From: Christensenella sp. UBA7584 | GTDB taxonomy: Bacteria > Bacillota > Clostridia > Christensenellales > UBA1242 | Reading direction: 5' to 3' | Assembly (NCBI GenBank): GCA_002477805.1 | Contig: DLKQ01000008.1 | Coordinates: 1 to 32,791, forward strand | DNA length: 32,791 nucleotides | Part shown: one piece after another, positions 31,202 to 32,791 of the stretch | Position numbering within the stretch: the first letter of the stretch is position 1 | Layout of the letters: every line of letters starts with the position of its first letter | The notes under the pieces: generated by a model | What the model was told of the DNA's origin: nothing | Seen by the model: only the letters and a program-made list of their open reading frames with translations | Databases searched by the model: none | Position numbers and translations under genes: made by a program

Positions 31202-31291
31202 TGATACAAAATTGAAACAAGAACCGAACGAACCTGATACACAAATGAGATACCAATGTTTTTAAGTTGGTGCTATTGTCTAATTGTATCA
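31202..31291. repeat. TGATAC iteron-like repeats
   Basis: TGATACA at 31202 and 31235, AGATACC at 31248, and an inverted copy at 31285-31291. A further TGATACC lies at 31531, and another TGATACA lies in hairpin IR1 (29912-29918). The motif is short, so chance is not excluded. Confidence 0.35.
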
Positions 31292-31639
31292 CAAAAATTT
31301 AGTATTTTTTTGACTATGTTAGTTTAGTTTTCGTTTATACAAACTACTATTTTATTTAGTTTTTGTATGGATAAAGTATGGGTGTAGTTTCTTGTATTTT
31401 TTAAAAATTTAGATATGCTTTTTGTGTGAGGTAATCAAAGAATCTAAAGTTTTTTACAACTAAATACAAAAACTATACCAGAAAATACAATAATGTTACC
31501 AGTAATGTCATTCAAAACTTAAATTTTTTGTGATACCTTTACAATGAATTAAAAATAGACAACGCAAAAATGACAAGACCGAGAGTTAGTTTATTGGTTT
31601 GCTTTTAGCCAAAATTAAAAGCCAGTGGTTGCATTTTAT

Positions 31640-31676
31640 GGGCGTAGAAAAATAAAACTTTTTCTATGTCCTTTTT
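31640..31676 (+). terminator. Attenuator-like terminator upstream of the rep operon
   Basis: TAGAAAAA (31645-31652) pairs with TTTTTCTA (31659-31666). The stem extends outward through G-T and C-G pairs (GGGCG with TGTCC) to about 13 pairs, and five T follow. It lies 33 bases before the small gene that opens the rep operon, so it would limit rep transcription. Confidence 0.7.
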
Positions 31677-31708
31677 AATTCCAAATTTACAAAAAGGAGT
31701 TAAAAATT

Positions 31709-31843
31709 ATGCAAAAACTAGAAATTGAATTTGAAAACGAACTAGATTTAACCTTACTAGACAATGAATTTTTTATTGCAATGTTGAATCAGATTATGCT
31801 TTTCAAAAAATGCGAGGTGCAATATGAACTATCCAAAAACTAA
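31709..31843 (+). CDS. Small 44-residue protein overlapping rep
   Basis: An acidic small protein starting MQKLEIEFENELDLTLLDNE, with AAGGAG eight bases before the ATG. It overlaps the first 20 bases of rep in another frame, and the rep ribosome site (GAGGTG) lies inside it, so its translation probably controls rep by coupling. I recognise no family. It could be a small replication-control protein or only a leader frame. Confidence 0.6.
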   Translation: MQKLEIEFENELDLTLLDNEFFIAMLNQIMLFKKCEVQYELSKN

Positions 31844-32705
31844 AGTATATTTTGATGGTAGTCATTTTATTGGAATACCGCCCGAAAAACAATTATGGAA
31901 AAAACGAAAAAATACAAAAGTAAAACAAAAAGATGAAATGCAAGAAAAAATTAAAAAGTTATACAAAGTCGAAACTGGAACAAAGAAAGAAAAAACCGAA
32001 AAATTTATTGAAAAGATAAATGAAGAAATTAAAGACGAAGAAAAAGCGAAAGAGATTGTAAAGGCAACTTTAGAAAAAGAAAAAAGGAATAAAATTGTTA
32101 GACTTACGAGATTGTATAGAAAAATTGGACTGCAACAATGGACACACTTTTGCACTTTTACTTATGACAGCAACAAACTAACTGAAGAAGAATTTAGAAA
32201 CAAATTGCTCACTTGTTTAAGACATCTATCTCATAGAAAAAACTGGAAATACATTGGAGTGTTTGAACGAAGTCCAAAACTAGAGAGATTACATTTTCAT
32301 GGAATATTTGTAATCGCTGAAATGGTTGGCAAAATTGTTGAAACAAAAGATTATTCCACTAAAACACATCAAATGCAGATTACTCATCAAAACACTTTCT
32401 TTTTAGAAAGATTTGGCAGGAACGATTTTAAAGAGATAATAAATAATGTTGGTGTTAATGATGCAGTTAATTACATTATGAAATACATTCGCAAAACTGG
32501 TGAAAAAGTTATCTATTCAAAGCACTTACAAACATATTTTGTTGCAGATATTTTAGATGATGACGTTGTTTGCAAAATTGGTCAAGAAGATAGAAAAATA
32601 TTGCTCTTTGATGACTTCAAATGTTTAGACTTTGAAACTGGTGAAATTTTAGGTCAACCAAATATAGATAAATCTCTCATAGATAAACTACCAAAAGCTT
32701 ATTGA
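31824..32705 (+). CDS. HUH-type rolling-circle replication initiator (Rep)
   Basis: A 293-residue protein. Residues 22-95 are a highly charged Lys/Glu helical region. The HUH nuclease core follows: motif 1 THFCTFTY (107-114), motif 2 HFHG (metal-binding His157 and His159), motif 3 NYIMKYIRK (Tyr217 as probable nucleophile, Lys220, Tyr221). This is the pattern of rolling-circle Rep proteins of the phage/plasmid 'REP_ORF2-G2P' type, which nick one strand at an origin and stay covalently attached to the 5' end. GAGGTG site inside the overlapping small gene. It marks the region as part of an integrated plasmid- or phage-like element. A relaxase or transposase relative remains possible. Confidence 0.82.
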   Translation: MNYPKTKVYFDGSHFIGIPPEKQLWKKRKNTKVKQKDEMQEKIKKLYKVETGTKKEKTEKFIEKINEEIKDEEKAKEIVKATLEKEKRNKIVRLTRLYRKIGLQQWTHFCTFTYDSNKLTEEEFRNKLLTCLRHLSHRKNWKYIGVFERSPKLERLHFHGIFVIAEMVGKIVETKDYSTKTHQMQITHQNTFFLERFGRNDFKEIINNVGVNDAVNYIMKYIRKTGEKVIYSKHLQTYFVADILDDDVVCKIGQEDRKILLFDDFKCLDFETGEILGQPNIDKSLIDKLPKAY

Positions 32706-32739
32706 TTGTCTTTCGGTTACAGAGCATAAACGAAAACTC

Positions 32740-32787
32740 TTTCTTGTCAAGGGTAAAATGTATTGATTCTCAACCCTTGACAAGAAA
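32740..32787. repeat. 15-bp perfect inverted repeat after rep (candidate origin hairpin)
   Basis: TTTCTTGTCAAGGGT (32740-32754) pairs with ACCCTTGACAAGAAA (32773-32787) around an 18-base AT-rich loop. No T run follows before the window ends, so it is not a standard terminator on the plus strand. Its position 34 bases after an HUH Rep makes it a candidate double-strand origin. Confidence 0.85.
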
Positions 32788-32791
32788 ATTA

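Larger units (their letters stand above)
31097..31708. other. Non-coding region upstream of rep: terminator, TGATAC repeats, attenuator
   Basis: About 610 bases with no convincing gene over 60 codons. Contents: the terminator of the sigma-like gene; TGATACA at 31202-31208 and 31235-31241, AGATACC at 31248-31254, an inverted copy TGTATCA at 31285-31291 and TGATACC at 31531-31537; a long AT-rich middle; a 12-codon frame (31570-31608); a GCTTTTA/TAAAAGC hairpin (31600-31621) and a terminator-like hairpin just before the rep operon. The layout suits a replication-control or origin region. Confidence 0.5.

Overview
The window is AT-rich (roughly 30% G+C by eye), uses the standard code and good Shine-Dalgarno sites, and carries sporulation genes: a SpoVB-type flippase, dipicolinate synthase dpaA/dpaB, a YlmC/YmxH-like PRC-barrel protein and the DUF421/DUF4363 pair. 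It also has an archaeal-type ProS and a DUF1858 protein. This points to a spore-forming, probably anaerobic, low-GC Bacillota (Clostridia-like), likely an uncultured lineage. No rRNA, tRNA or CRISPR array is visible.

Region 1 (26-9434) is ordinary chromosome. A minus-strand operon runs nrdR-der-plsY-hydrolase-like gene. It faces a small PRC-barrel gene across a shared terminator. Next come DUF4363-DUF421-spoVB (minus), a two-LysM protein (plus), DUF1858 and an SPFH/zinc-ribbon protein (minus), and a second PRC-barrel gene (plus).

Region 2 (9441-15951) is biosynthetic. proS is preceded by a strong promoter, a 16-codon reading frame with two proline codons, and an intrinsic terminator that overlaps that frame: a candidate ribosome-mediated attenuator. 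Then lysC, asd, dpaA, dpaB and dapA together encode every step from aspartate to dipicolinic acid, the spore-core chelator. A perfect hairpin terminator separates lysC-asd from dpaA-dpaB-dapA, and the second half starts with a promoter resembling the mother-cell sigma-E/sigma-K type.

Region 3 (15968-25527) holds a GNAT acetyltransferase and then a two-gene plus-strand unit. The first gene joins a degenerate SAM-methyltransferase-like domain, a basic linker, one membrane helix and an exported domain. The second is a 2440-residue surface protein made of about eight divergent ~200-residue beta-rich repeats followed by InlB/Flg_new-type repeats. This pair is the least explained protein-level feature of the window.

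Region 4 (25673-29802) is a compact, overlapping restriction-modification operon: N6-adenine methyltransferase, C5-cytosine methyltransferase and HNH nuclease.

Region 5 (29803-32791) looks like part of an integrated mobile element. It has a 195-nt array of three consecutive inverted repeats, a sigma-like regulator, short TGATAC repeats, an attenuator-like terminator, a 44-residue small gene overlapping the next one, an HUH-type rolling-circle Rep protein, and a 15-bp inverted repeat after Rep where the window ends. The other end of the element, and any integrase, are not in view. All functional calls come from reading motifs by eye; no database search was run.
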